A stretch of DNA of 24,033 nt. Source: JARYMI01 sp037444845 (GTDB taxonomy: Bacteria > Acidobacteriota > Aminicenantia > Aminicenantales > UBA8522). Shown piece after piece: positions 8,235-16,018 of the stretch (its first letter is position 1; each line of letters begins with the position of its first letter). The DNA is taken from the NCBI GenBank assembly GCA_037444845.1, contig JBBILQ010000041.1:1-24033 (forward strand), read 5' to 3'. Position numbers and translations under genes: made by a program. A model generated the notes under the pieces. The model was not told the origin of the DNA. It saw only the letters and a list, made by a program, of their open reading frames with translations, and ran no database searches.

Positions 8235-8268
8235 TATTCACCGGAAGCACCCCTGAATGTGTGATCTT

Positions 8269-8321
8269 TGTGATTAATCACATCAAAAGAGATGCTATCT
8301 TATTCACCCTGTTTCTTGCAA
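8269..8321 (-). promoter_or_regulatory. Candidate lpxK promoter with a palindromic operator
   Basis: On the minus strand TTGCAA (8321-8316) and TAGCAT (8297-8292) are spaced 18 bp. Just downstream lies a perfect 14-bp palindrome, TGTGATTAATCACA (8269-8282), where transcription would begin. A further TGTGAT half-site is at 8259-8264. The arms resemble the TGTGA/TCACA half-sites recognised by CRP/FNR-family regulators, but the gap between them is shorter than in a classic CRP site. A site overlapping the start region would suit repression of the lipid A unit. Promoter and regulator are both inferred. Confidence 0.35.
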
Positions 8322-8448
8322 GTCGCCCCCGGCTGTTATTTTCAACCCCCACTCTCATAAGGGAGATATGGGTCACAAGTTTTTTGTCGCCTCCAACCCG
8401 CCCTGCGGCGCCCTGATCAGCCATTACCTGAAGGAGAAGGTCAGTGTA

Positions 8449-8477
8449 GGGGACGGTCCTCCAGGAGGGCCGTCCCC
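8449..8477. repeat. 29-bp near-perfect palindrome (REP-like hairpin)
   Basis: GGGGACGG (8449-8456) is mirrored by CCGTCCCC (8470-8477). The 13 bases between them are also self-complementary around A8463, with a single T-G mismatch. No T-run follows, so it is not a standard intrinsic terminator. Such GC-rich palindromes are typical of REP-type sequences mobilised by TnpA-REP (RAYT) transposases; no such gene is present here. Confidence 0.6.
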
Positions 8478-8580
8478 GATTCTCAGTCAATCAGACGCAT
8501 CACGGATTTTTCTCTATATAAGTCTCCACAACGTCTCCATTTTATGTTATCATGGAGAAAATATTTTTTGCAGAGGGACG

Positions 8581-9192
8581 ATGAAACGAGGAATTTCTTT
8601 GCCGCTCATCGTGACCGGATGGTTGAAAAAAAGAAGTTCGCCTTCACTCGTCGAGAACCAGAAAGGAACGATTTATCCAAATTCAGAAACATCTAAGGCA
8701 AGATCTCGATTGAGTAAATTTTGCCTTGGAAACGGAATAGATATTGGATATGGAGGAGACCCGATTGTCCCTTCGGCGATAACTATGGATACGCCCGAAC
8801 CTTATACGAAGTTGGGAGACCATCCTCAGAACCTTTCTGGCGACGCGCGGGATTTGTATTGGTTTAAGGATAAAGTTTTTGATTATGTCTACTCGTCGCA
8901 TCTGCTTGAAGATTTTACTGAGAAGGAAATTCCATTAGTGATTCGAGAGTGGTTAAGGGTAATAAAGGTGGGGGGAGTTTTAATTCTTTATTGTCCTGAT
9001 GAACAAGTGTATCGAGCCTATTGCAAGAAGCACGGAACCCCTCCCAATGCTGCTCATAAAATAGATAATTTTGGGTTAAGTTACCTGAAAGAGGTGCTTG
9101 AGCAAAACTTTAAAGGCCAGTATTCTATAGTGCATAAAATAAAGTTGATAGATGACTATTGCTTTGACCTTGTAATAAGGAAGTTAAAATGA
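8581..9192 (+). CDS. Class I SAM-dependent methyltransferase (Methyltransf_11-like)
   Basis: The open frame begins at 8368, but the ATG at 8581 has a good AGAGGG SD six bases upstream and no family-like sequence precedes it, giving 203 residues. The SAM-binding core is visible: FCLGNGIDIGYGGDP at about 43-57 (motif I, acidic D50), a second-strand acidic region around ITMDTPEPY, FDYVYSSHLLEDF (motif IV region) and LRVIKVGGVLILYCPD (the post-IV strand with a GG turn). These are the marks of small stand-alone methyltransferases found in surface-glycan and O-antigen clusters. The substrate is unknown. Codons are clearly richer in A/T at third positions than in flanking genes, which suggests acquisition by transfer. 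It lies 115 bp before the first of two paralogous secreted-protein genes but is probably transcribed separately. Confidence 0.8.
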   Translation: MKRGISLPLIVTGWLKKRSSPSLVENQKGTIYPNSETSKARSRLSKFCLGNGIDIGYGGDPIVPSAITMDTPEPYTKLGDHPQNLSGDARDLYWFKDKVFDYVYSSHLLEDFTEKEIPLVIREWLRVIKVGGVLILYCPDEQVYRAYCKKHGTPPNAAHKIDNFGLSYLKEVLEQNFKGQYSIVHKIKLIDDYCFDLVIRKLK

Positions 9193-9236
9193 CAAATTAC
9201 AAAACAGCTACTCTCCTGCGCAATGATAGTGGACGT

Positions 9237-9272
9237 ATTCTCATTGAGAATTCTCTTGCTTCTTATTATTAT
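9237..9272 (+). promoter_or_regulatory. Promoter with overlapping inverted repeat before the first secreted paralogue
   Basis: TTGAGA (9244-9249) and TATTAT (9267-9272) are separated by 17 bp, with a further TATAAT at 9272-9277. Transcription would start near 9279, about 28 nt before the ATG at 9307. The -35 box lies inside a perfect inverted repeat, ATTCTCA-T-TGAGAAT (9237-9251), well placed for a repressor. The same repeat could be a weak 3' hairpin of the methyltransferase mRNA, but no T-run follows directly. Confidence 0.5.
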
Positions 9273-9306
9273 ATAATAAGGCCCATTATGGATGAGGAGG
9301 AGGACG

Positions 9307-10176
9307 ATGAAAAAAAGAACGTCATTGGCGCTCGCCGTCGCCGGATTGATTGTGTGGACTTCTCTTTCTTGTCAGAACAAAGCTCCGCTCAAAGGAATTG
9401 AGCTAGCGGTTGATTTTTCTGATAAGCCTATCACAGATAACTTGATCACTAATGTCCATTACGATTGGAAGATCACCGGCGAGTTCACGAAAGTAAATAA
9501 AGATTATACGATTTATGTTCATTTTTGGCATGGAAGAAATCTGCTTTTTCAAGATGATCATCTTCCGGTGGTTCCCACGTCAAAATGGGAGCCGGGGCAA
9601 GAACATAAGTACCAGCGGCGAATTTACATCCCTTCATTTATAGATGAGTTCGATCCTTCTTTCAAAGGAGAAGAAACTCTGAAATTGGTCGTCGGATTCT
9701 ACAGTCCCAATGATCGGACGGCCGAACCCAAGCATGAAGTGCTAATCAAAAAGTTGAAGATTCTTCCGCCTCCCCCCGATGTGCCGGAAGTCATTTATGA
9801 AACCGGGTGGTATGACCAGGAAGTTGACTCAGAGGCACCGCTTAGACAGTGGAAATGGACATCCCGTGAAGCGAGATGCATCATTGATAATCCGCACCGT
9901 GATGCTCTGCTGGTCATCAAGGGCGCAGCGAATGCAGCCATCGTGTCCAATCAGAAAGTTATGTTCAAGATCGACGACATGACGATCGATGAATTCATCC
10001 CCGGCGGGAGCATCTTTGAAAAGAGTTACAATATAAAGAAAGAGATGCTCGGGGACAAGGATGAGTTTAGCCTAATCATCGCAGTGGACCGAACCGGCAT
10101 CCCCGCGAAAGTTATGCCACAATCCAAAGACGAAAGAGAGCTCGGCTGTCAGATTTCCTTGATCTACTTCCGCTGA
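9307..10176 (+). CDS. Secreted (probable lipoprotein) beta-rich protein, copy 1 of a tandem pair
   Basis: The product has 289 residues. The ATG at 9307 is chosen because AGGAGG lies 6 nt upstream; an earlier in-frame ATG at 9292 has none. An N-terminal export signal with a basic start and hydrophobic core ends in SLSC, with C22 as a probable lipidation site, although the lipobox is not ideal. The mature part has two regions: about 27-150, with YVHFWHGRNLLF, DDH, VPTS and WEPG, and about 160-289, after a proline-rich hinge (LPPPPD). The first pattern resembles beta-sandwich modules found attached to membrane glycosyltransferases; this is recollection of a pattern, not a family match. More than half of its positions match the protein encoded at 10498. 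Function is unknown. Base composition is more AT-rich than that of its paralogue. Confidence 0.75.
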   Translation: MKKRTSLALAVAGLIVWTSLSCQNKAPLKGIELAVDFSDKPITDNLITNVHYDWKITGEFTKVNKDYTIYVHFWHGRNLLFQDDHLPVVPTSKWEPGQEHKYQRRIYIPSFIDEFDPSFKGEETLKLVVGFYSPNDRTAEPKHEVLIKKLKILPPPPDVPEVIYETGWYDQEVDSEAPLRQWKWTSREARCIIDNPHRDALLVIKGAANAAIVSNQKVMFKIDDMTIDEFIPGGSIFEKSYNIKKEMLGDKDEFSLIIAVDRTGIPAKVMPQSKDERELGCQISLIYFR

Positions 10177-10497
10177 GCCCTGCGGCTTGTCATATTACCT
10201 AGTGGCGCGTCTCACAAATAACTTGGCTTTGTCAAAAGCATCGGAAGACGCGGCACCGCGGGGGAGTTTGAGGGGGACGGCGTCGTCTCCCTCAGGGGGT
10301 CAGCGGAGCAAAGCGAAGCGCCGAGGGGGGAGCTTGACTCCCCCCGGGAAGTGTCCCGTCTATGCAGGGGACTTTGGCAAGGAATTTGCGAGACGGGACA
10401 CTGGCTTAGGACAGCGCTGTATAAATAATAGAAAAAATTGTGTTAAACTAGGAAAGTAATTTTAATTTGAATCTTACTTCTGTTGAGGAGGAGGATG
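10177..10497. repeat. Intergenic region of about 320 bp with several stable hairpins
   Basis: This lies between the two paralogous genes. Three inverted repeats stand out: GAGGGGGACG (10270-10279) with CGTCTCCCTC (10284-10293), one mismatch; GGGGGGAG (10325-10332) with CTCCCCCC (10338-10345), perfect with a 5-nt loop; and GTGTCCCGTCT (10351-10361) with AGACGGGACAC (10391-10401), a perfect 11-bp pair around a 29-nt centre. A purine-rich stretch of related GC blocks links them. The remainder carries the promoter at 10438-10466. An open frame across the region has no coding features and is not called. The layout suggests a REP or small mobile-element relic. Confidence 0.55.
10438..10466 (+). promoter_or_regulatory. 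Promoter for the second secreted paralogue
   Basis: TTGTGT (10438-10443) and TTTAAT (10461-10466) are spaced 17 bp in an AT-rich stretch after the hairpin region. The predicted start near 10473 leaves a leader of about 25 nt to the ATG at 10498. With the promoter at 9237-9272 this implies that the two paralogues are transcribed independently. Confidence 0.45.
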
Positions 10498-11364
10498 ATG
10501 CGCAGAAGAGTTTGGCCTGTGCTGGTGGCCGGGTTGCTCGTTTTTTTCACTCTTTCTTGCCAGAAAAAAGCTCAGGTCAAGGGAATTGAGCTTGCCCTGG
10601 ACTTTTCAGAGAGTCCGTTGACAGACAACCTGATGACTGACATCCGGTACACATGGAAAACCTCGGCCGATTTCGTGAGGGTAAGCAGAGATTACCATGC
10701 CTATGTCCACTTCTGGCACGGGCATAACCTGATCTTCCGGGATGACCACGTGCCCAGCGTGCCGACCTCACAGTGGGAGCCGGGAAAAGTTTACTCGTAC
10801 GAGCGGAATATTTATATTCCGTCCTTCATTGACGAGTTCGACCCTTCGTTCAAGGGTGAGGAGACGCTCAAGATGAGCGTGGGATTTTACAATCCCTACG
10901 ACCGAAGCGGCGAGTCAAAACGCGAAATTCTGGTCAAGAAGCTAAAATTCCTTCCGCCGCCTCCGGATACGCCTGAAATCATCTACGAGAGCGGCTGGTA
11001 TGACCTGGAAATAGACCCTGAATCTTATCTCAAGCAGTGGCGCTGGACTTCGGAAGAAGGCAGATGTTTGATCGATAATCCCCGCCGCGACGCTCGCCTG
11101 GTGATCAGAGGGCTGGTGAACAAAGAAGCCACCCCCAATCAGAGAATCACGTTTAAGATCAACGACCACGCCTTCGACGAGCTCATCGGGGTTGACGGCT
11201 ATTTTGAAAAGAGCTACACGATCACGAAAGAGATGTTGCCCGACGAAGATGAATTCTATCTGGTCATTGCCTGTGACCAGACGTTCGTGCCGGCAGAGGC
11301 CTTTCCTCCTTCAAGGGACGACCGGAAGCTCGGGATTCAGGTTTCGCTTATTTATTTCAGGTAG
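10498..11364 (+). CDS. Secreted (probable lipoprotein) beta-rich protein, copy 2 of a tandem pair
   Basis: The product has 288 residues. The ATG at 10498 is preferred over the adjacent ATG at 10495 because it gives the same 6-nt AGGAGG spacing as copy 1. The N-terminal signal ends at TLSC (C21). The mature protein aligns end to end with copy 1 without large gaps: YVHFWHGHNLIF, DDH, VPTS, WEPG, the identical PSFIDEFDPSFKGEETLK, the LPPPPD hinge, GWYD, CLIDNP, FEKSY and the shared end SLIYFR. Differences are mostly conservative and spread evenly, as expected of an old duplication with both copies under selection. It is more GC-rich than copy 1 and closer to the host style. Its stop is 12 bp from the stop of the convergent gene at 11377. 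Function is unknown. Confidence 0.78.
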   Translation: MRRRVWPVLVAGLLVFFTLSCQKKAQVKGIELALDFSESPLTDNLMTDIRYTWKTSADFVRVSRDYHAYVHFWHGHNLIFRDDHVPSVPTSQWEPGKVYSYERNIYIPSFIDEFDPSFKGEETLKMSVGFYNPYDRSGESKREILVKKLKFLPPPPDTPEIIYESGWYDLEIDPESYLKQWRWTSEEGRCLIDNPRRDARLVIRGLVNKEATPNQRITFKINDHAFDELIGVDGYFEKSYTITKEMLPDEDEFYLVIACDQTFVPAEAFPPSRDDRKLGIQVSLIYFR

Positions 11365-11376
11365 ACGGGCTTTTTT

Positions 11377-11949
11377 CTAACGAATCCAGAGAGAAGGGGC
11401 TGAGTCCCTTTTTATCTGCCCGAGGAGTTTTTCCAGTTCCTGTCTTGCCCTTGTTTCTTCAGTCTGGGCATCCTGCAGCTTGATAAAAGTCTCAGCGATG
11501 GCCTTCTGGACGGCTTCTTTGGAGCTCAGGTTGTCCAGAGCGTAGAACTGCTGCCAGAGGGCGCTCATCTTTAAGGTCAAAAGCTCCACATACTCCGTGG
11601 CTTTTTCCCATTTTTCCTGGAGGCTTTTGAGAGCGGCCCCGCTTTCCTCTCTTTGCGGCAACCCAGATGGCTCTGACGGTCCTGCTGCCTCCTCGACAGG
11701 CGACGGAGTCGTTAGCGTTGTCTGTTCCCCGGACATCTCCTGCTCCGGAGGAGCCTGGGGAACCTCCAAGGCCGGTTTCTTTTTGAGCCTGGCCAGGTCG
11801 GCATTGGTGACGACGACCCCTTTTTTCCCCTTGAGACTCTCCCTCCTCTCCCTTTCCTTCTTGGCGATCTCGGCCAGAGTCTGGGAAAAGAAAAGAGATC
11901 CCGCAAGAGAGAACAAGGCAAAAAAGATGACGAGTTTTTTCACGCCCAT
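11377..11949 (-). CDS. Small secreted coiled-coil protein, function unknown
   Basis: The product has 190 residues. It starts MGVKKLVIFFALFSLAGSLF, a standard signal peptide. A basic segment follows (LAEIAKKERERRESLKGKKG, about 26-45), then VVVTNADLARLKKKP, a low-complexity Pro/Glu/Ser/Thr linker (about 60-100), and a predicted helical coiled coil (about 105-180, rich in Leu, Glu, Gln and Ala). I do not recognise a named family. The layout suggests a periplasmic protein with a helical C-terminal domain. It is the last gene of the minus-strand unit, 29 bp after comEC. Confidence 0.75.
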   Translation of the reverse strand: MGVKKLVIFFALFSLAGSLFFSQTLAEIAKKERERRESLKGKKGVVVTNADLARLKKKPALEVPQAPPEQEMSGEQTTLTTPSPVEEAAGPSEPSGLPQREESGAALKSLQEKWEKATEYVELLTLKMSALWQQFYALDNLSSKEAVQKAIAETFIKLQDAQTEETRARQELEKLLGQIKRDSAPSLWIR

Positions 11950-11978
11950 TCTCTCACGCTCATCCTAACTCATCATCT

Positions 11979-14381
11979 TCAGGGTGTCAATGAGCCACAG
12001 GATTCCTGCCGGGCGGTTCGAATGACGAGGTTGCGTCCGTCGGCGGAAATCTCGATTGCGCCCTCATGGTCTGTCCTCAGGATGAGGATGCCGAGCCTTT
12101 CGTAGCGTTCAAGGACATCCGGGTGAGGAACCCCGTAGACATTTCCTCTGCCGGCTGAGATCACGACGACCGCTGGCTGAATTTTTTCCAGGAAAGAAAG
12201 AGAACTGGACGTTCGGCTTCCATGGTGGGGGGACTTGAGGACCTGGACTCTGAGGTCATCGAAGTGCCGCAGCATGTCAAGCTCGGAGTCTACGCCAACG
12301 TCAGCGGTCAGGAGAAAAGACAATTCCCCCTGAGCAATCCGGAGGACGAGCGATTCTTCGTTCGAGGTCTCCCGGACATAAGGAGCGCTGTGCTGAGGGT
12401 GAAGGGCTTCTATTCTGACCCCGGCCTCCTCTCGGACAAAACCGCGAAACACTCTCTCTTTTTGGACAGCAGGCTTGAATGAATCCAGGAGGTCTTGGTA
12501 GACCGGGTTTTGAGGCGGGCTGAAAGATTCCCAGAAATTGATCACCCGAAAATTGTCGGCCACGGTTTTGAGGCCGTTCAGGTGATCCGGGTGGGCATGG
12601 GTTAAGACGAGGTAATCGATCGTCTTGATTCCTTTTCTCCAAAGAAAAGGGCTGACGACGTGCTCGCCGATGTCAAAACCTGTGTAAGGGACGCCGCCGC
12701 CGTCAATGAGCATTTTTTTCCGGCCGGGGAATTCGACCAGGGTTGAATCGCCCTGCCCGACATCGAGGAAGGTGAGCCTAAGCGCCTTAGAGGATGATGC
12801 GGGAAAGGGATAGGTGATGAGAACGGCCAGACAGATGGCGAACGAGATGAAAACAGCGAGTCTCAGGCCCTTAATCTTCGTCGGAAGGAGAAGAAGGAAA
12901 AGGAAAACGAAGTAGCCGATGACCGTCGCCAGATGCGGCGTGGGAATCCTGTAAGAAAAAACAGGCAAGGGGTCAAAAAGGTGAGCGACAAAGAGAAAAG
13001 CCCGGATCAAAAAGGCCAGAGCCTGGCTGATGAGATGGCCGATGGAAAAACTCAGAGAAGAGAGCAACAAAAACAAGAAACCCAGAGCCATGATCAGGCC
13101 TGTCAACGGGACGGCGGCGAGGTTCAGGAGCAGAGCGGAGAAAGTCACCCGATTGAAGGAACGCACCAAGAAAGGGAGAACGCCCAATTGGGCGGTAAAG
13201 GAGAGGCCGAAGAGTTCGCTGATCTTAAGCGGCAGGCGCGGAAGGTGTTTGAGCACCCTGGGCAGGAAGAGGATGATGGAAAATGTGGCCGCAAAGGTAA
13301 GCTCAAAGCCCATATCAAATAAGAAAAAGGGGTTTGAAAGAAGAAGGAAAAAGGCGCTGAACGAAACGGTGTTGATGAGGTTAACGTTTTTCCACAGAAG
13401 CTTGCCCCCGAGGTAGGCCAAGGCCATGATGGCGGCACGGTAGACCGAGGCCCTTCCTTCGACGAGAAAGGCATAGAAAAGAAGGATGAAGATCAACACG
13501 AGATACGCCGGACGCTGACGGACGCGGAGCAGCCGAAGAATGAAGAAGAGGAGAGCAGAAAGGATGGCGACGTGGGCTCCGGAGATGGCGATCAAGTGGA
13601 AAAGCCCGGATGCCTGAAGGGCTCTGGTTGTCGTTTCATCCAGCCTGCCCCTCTCTCCCAGAAGCATGGCCTCAAGGACGGCGCCTTCCTGGGACAGAGC
13701 GGTCCGCCAGGGAGACGAAAAATGCCTTTCAATACTTTGCTGGAGCTTTTGCCGGATCGAAGAGACCAGCGAAAAGGCGGAAAACCTGCTTCCGCCATCT
13801 TGCTTTTCGACAAGAAGCGGGCTCTTCGAGACTGCGTGATTGTGGATGTTTTGATTTTTGCGCAGGTTGGCCAGGCGGGGCTGGCCGAAGTTCCGGAAAT
13901 CGCGGACGGGAAGGATTTGGGCCGAGACGACAATTCTGTCACCGGTCAGAAGCTTCAGCGGTGAAGGATACTTGTCTGGATGGAGGACCGTGACTCTCAG
14001 GTTGCCCTCCACGTTTTCTTCACGTTTTAGACGGTGGATCTTTTCAACTCTCAAGTAAAGAAACGTCCTCCCCTGGCCGAATGAAGGGGACTTGTACAGC
14101 CGGCCCGAAAAATCGACATACCCAGCCTGGTCAAACCGGCGCAGGGCGTTGTCTTCATACGCATGGTCACGGTTTGTGTAAAGAGTCATTCCCAGAAAAC
14201 ATGCGGCGGCCAGGATAAAGGCAAAGGAGAGTCTGTCGCGCCGGACGGCAAAACACAGCCAGGCGGCGATAAGAGAAACAAGAAGAAGAAAAACCAGGAC
14301 AGGGAGGGGGATCGAAGCCTGCGAGGCGACAAGAATGCCCGAAGATAGCGAAATAGTCAGGAAGAGGAAAGGAAACGGCAT
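11979..14381 (-). CDS. comEC: ComEC/Rec2-type DNA uptake channel protein
   Basis: The product has 800 residues, the full length for the family. Domain order: N-terminal hydrophobic helices and a DUF4131-like soluble domain (about 30-190), the multi-helix Competence domain (about 235-520, starting with GERGRLDE and LIAISGAHVAIL), and a C-terminal metallo-beta-lactamase-like domain (about 533-790) with LDVGQGDSTLVEF, LIDGG, THAHPDH (H595, H597, D599, H600), LTADVG and SPHHGS. The metal-binding residues are intact, so the degradative domain may be active. ComEC forms the inner-membrane channel that brings single-stranded DNA into the cytosol during natural transformation. The ATG overlaps the mutase stop in TGATG, so translation is coupled. 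No other competence gene is in the window. Confidence 0.95.
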   Translation of the reverse strand: MPFPFLFLTISLSSGILVASQASIPLPVLVFLLLVSLIAAWLCFAVRRDRLSFAFILAAACFLGMTLYTNRDHAYEDNALRRFDQAGYVDFSGRLYKSPSFGQGRTFLYLRVEKIHRLKREENVEGNLRVTVLHPDKYPSPLKLLTGDRIVVSAQILPVRDFRNFGQPRLANLRKNQNIHNHAVSKSPLLVEKQDGGSRFSAFSLVSSIRQKLQQSIERHFSSPWRTALSQEGAVLEAMLLGERGRLDETTTRALQASGLFHLIAISGAHVAILSALLFFILRLLRVRQRPAYLVLIFILLFYAFLVEGRASVYRAAIMALAYLGGKLLWKNVNLINTVSFSAFFLLLSNPFFLFDMGFELTFAATFSIILFLPRVLKHLPRLPLKISELFGLSFTAQLGVLPFLVRSFNRVTFSALLLNLAAVPLTGLIMALGFLFLLLSSLSFSIGHLISQALAFLIRAFLFVAHLFDPLPVFSYRIPTPHLATVIGYFVFLFLLLLPTKIKGLRLAVFISFAICLAVLITYPFPASSSKALRLTFLDVGQGDSTLVEFPGRKKMLIDGGGVPYTGFDIGEHVVSPFLWRKGIKTIDYLVLTHAHPDHLNGLKTVADNFRVINFWESFSPPQNPVYQDLLDSFKPAVQKERVFRGFVREEAGVRIEALHPQHSAPYVRETSNEESLVLRIAQGELSFLLTADVGVDSELDMLRHFDDLRVQVLKSPHHGSRTSSSLSFLEKIQPAVVVISAGRGNVYGVPHPDVLERYERLGILILRTDHEGAIEISADGRNLVIRTARQESCGSLTP

Positions 14382-15988
14382 CAGACGACCGCAGCTTCCT
14401 CGTAAACTCCGAACACGTCTTTCAGGACAGCGCAGATTTCGCCCAGCGTGGCTTCAGCCTCTGCGGCGGCGATGAGAAACGGCATGAGGTTGCGCTGAGC
14501 CTCTGCTGCTTCTCGCAGGTTGCGAAGGCTTTTTCCGACTTTCCGCAAAGACCTCTCCTTCTTGAGGCGGCTCAGCCTGGCAACCTGAGCCTTCTCGATT
14601 CTCCGGGGCGGAGCGTGCAGGCCGAAGCGGATTTTTTCCTCTGGGTTGACATACTCGTTCAGGCCGACGACAACCTGCTCTTTGCGCTCGACCTTTTGCT
14701 GATACGTGTAGGCGCTCTCCTGAATCTCTCTTTGAATGTATCCCGCTTCGATCGCGCTGAGCATGCCGCCGAGGTTATCAATCTTTTTGAGGTAATCCCA
14801 AACCCCTTCCTCGATCGAGTTGGTGAGGGCTTCGACAAAAAAAGAGCCGCCGAGCGGATCCGCTGTGCTGGCCACGCCGCTTTCGTGAGCGATAACCTGC
14901 TGCGTGCGAAGGGCAATCTGGACCGATTCCTCGCTGGGCAGAGCCAGGGCTTCGTCCCTGGAGTTGGTGTGCAGGGACTGGGTGCCGCCGAGGACAGCAG
15001 CCAGGGCCTGCAGAGCAACTCTAACGACGTTGTTTTCAGGCTGCTGGGCGGTCAGAGCAACTCCGCTTGTCTGGGTGTGGAAGCGGAATGCCCAGGAGAG
15101 CGGGTTTTTCGCCTTGAACCGTTCTTTCATCAGCTTCGCCCAGATTCGCCTGGCGGCCCTGAACTTGGCGATTTCCTCAAAAAATTGATTGTGCGAGGCC
15201 AAGAAAAAGGACAGGCGAGGGGCAAAAGCGTCGACATCCATACCGTCGCTCACGGCAGCCTCGATATAGGTTATAGCGTTAGCAAAAGTGAAGGCCAGCT
15301 CCTGGACAGCGTTGGCCCCGGCCTCTCTGATGTGATAGCCGCTGATGCTCATGGTGTTCCAGCGGGGGACTCTTTCCTGGCAGAAAGACACGATTTGTGT
15401 GATGATTCTAAGGGAAGCTAACGGCGGGAAAACATACGTTCCGCGGGCGATGTATTCCTTGAGGAGGTCGTTCTGGATCGTTCCGGACAGGTCTGTCCAG
15501 GGAATCTGTTTCTGCCGGGCCACGGCCAGGTACATGGCCAGGATGACGGCGGCCGTGGCGTTGATGGTCATCGACACGCTGACCCTGTCCAGGGGAATCC
15601 CCTTGAACAGAGTTTTCATGTCATGGATGGAGTCGATGGCCACGCCGACTTTGCCGACTTCTCCCTTGGCCTGGGGATGATCGGAGTCGAGCCCCACCTG
15701 GGTGGGAAGGTCGAAAGCAACGCTCAGCCCGGTCTGGCCTTGAGCCAGAAGAAAGCGGTAACGCCGATTGGACTCCTCAGCCGTCCCGAATCCCGCGTAC
15801 TGACGCATCGTCCAGAGTTTCCCCCTGTACATCGTCGGGTAGATGCCGCGAGTGAAGGGAAAAAAGCCAGGAGCCCCCAGGTCTTTCTCCGGTTTGAAAC
15901 GGGTCAAATCCGAGCCGTCATAGACGGTCTTGATTTTAATCCCGGATGAAGTTTCAAATTCGCCTTTTCGTTCCTTATGAGGCGCCAT
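14381..15988 (-). CDS. Methylmalonyl-CoA mutase, large (substrate-binding) subunit of the split type
   Basis: The product has 535 residues. It interconverts succinyl-CoA and (R)-methylmalonyl-CoA with adenosylcobalamin. The TIM-barrel domain is complete: FPFTRGIYPTMYRGKLWTMR (43-62), Y64, GTIQNDLLKEY, R182 in ARGTYVFPP, H219 in SGYHIREAGA, then FHTQTSGVAL and ADPLGGSFFVE. The Tyr in RQYAG and the Arg before TYVFPP are the residues that distinguish methylmalonyl-CoA mutase from isobutyryl-CoA mutase, which has Phe and Gln there. The C-terminal B12-binding domain with DxHxxG is absent, so a separate small subunit must be encoded elsewhere. It sits between enolase and comEC. The B12 importer genes nearby fit its cofactor need. 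The SD is weak. Confidence 0.93.
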   Translation of the reverse strand: MAPHKERKGEFETSSGIKIKTVYDGSDLTRFKPEKDLGAPGFFPFTRGIYPTMYRGKLWTMRQYAGFGTAEESNRRYRFLLAQGQTGLSVAFDLPTQVGLDSDHPQAKGEVGKVGVAIDSIHDMKTLFKGIPLDRVSVSMTINATAAVILAMYLAVARQKQIPWTDLSGTIQNDLLKEYIARGTYVFPPLASLRIITQIVSFCQERVPRWNTMSISGYHIREAGANAVQELAFTFANAITYIEAAVSDGMDVDAFAPRLSFFLASHNQFFEEIAKFRAARRIWAKLMKERFKAKNPLSWAFRFHTQTSGVALTAQQPENNVVRVALQALAAVLGGTQSLHTNSRDEALALPSEESVQIALRTQQVIAHESGVASTADPLGGSFFVEALTNSIEEGVWDYLKKIDNLGGMLSAIEAGYIQREIQESAYTYQQKVERKEQVVVGLNEYVNPEEKIRFGLHAPPRRIEKAQVARLSRLKKERSLRKVGKSLRNLREAAEAQRNLMPFLIAAAEAEATLGEICAVLKDVFGVYEEAAVV

Positions 15989-16018
15989 GTCCGTAAGCCG
16001 ACAGGAAGGACTCTCTTC

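Larger units (their letters stand above)
8235..8580. other. Intergenic region of about 350 bp between divergent units
   Basis: This stretch lies between lpxK (leftward) and the methyltransferase gene (rightward). It holds the candidate lpxK promoter and operator, a near-perfect 29-bp palindrome at 8449-8477, and AT-rich sequence before the methyltransferase SD. Open frames exist on both strands, but none has a recognisable product, an SD or convincing codon use, so no gene is called. Confidence 0.6.

Noticed and set aside
8278..8490. Minus-strand 70-codon frame between lpxK and the methyltransferase
   Set aside because: No SD or family similarity, and it runs through the 29-bp palindrome and the candidate lpxK promoter.
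8368..8580. Upstream extension of the methyltransferase frame
   Set aside because: The segment includes the palindrome and AT-rich promoter-like DNA, and a good SD marks the ATG at 8581.
10187..10459. 90-codon frame between the two secreted paralogues
   Set aside because: It reads through the three hairpins; its Gly/Ser/Arg-rich translation reflects the repeats, and there is no SD.
11365..11376. Bidirectional terminator between the convergent stops
   Set aside because: There is a short T-run but no convincing hairpin within or next to the 12-bp gap.
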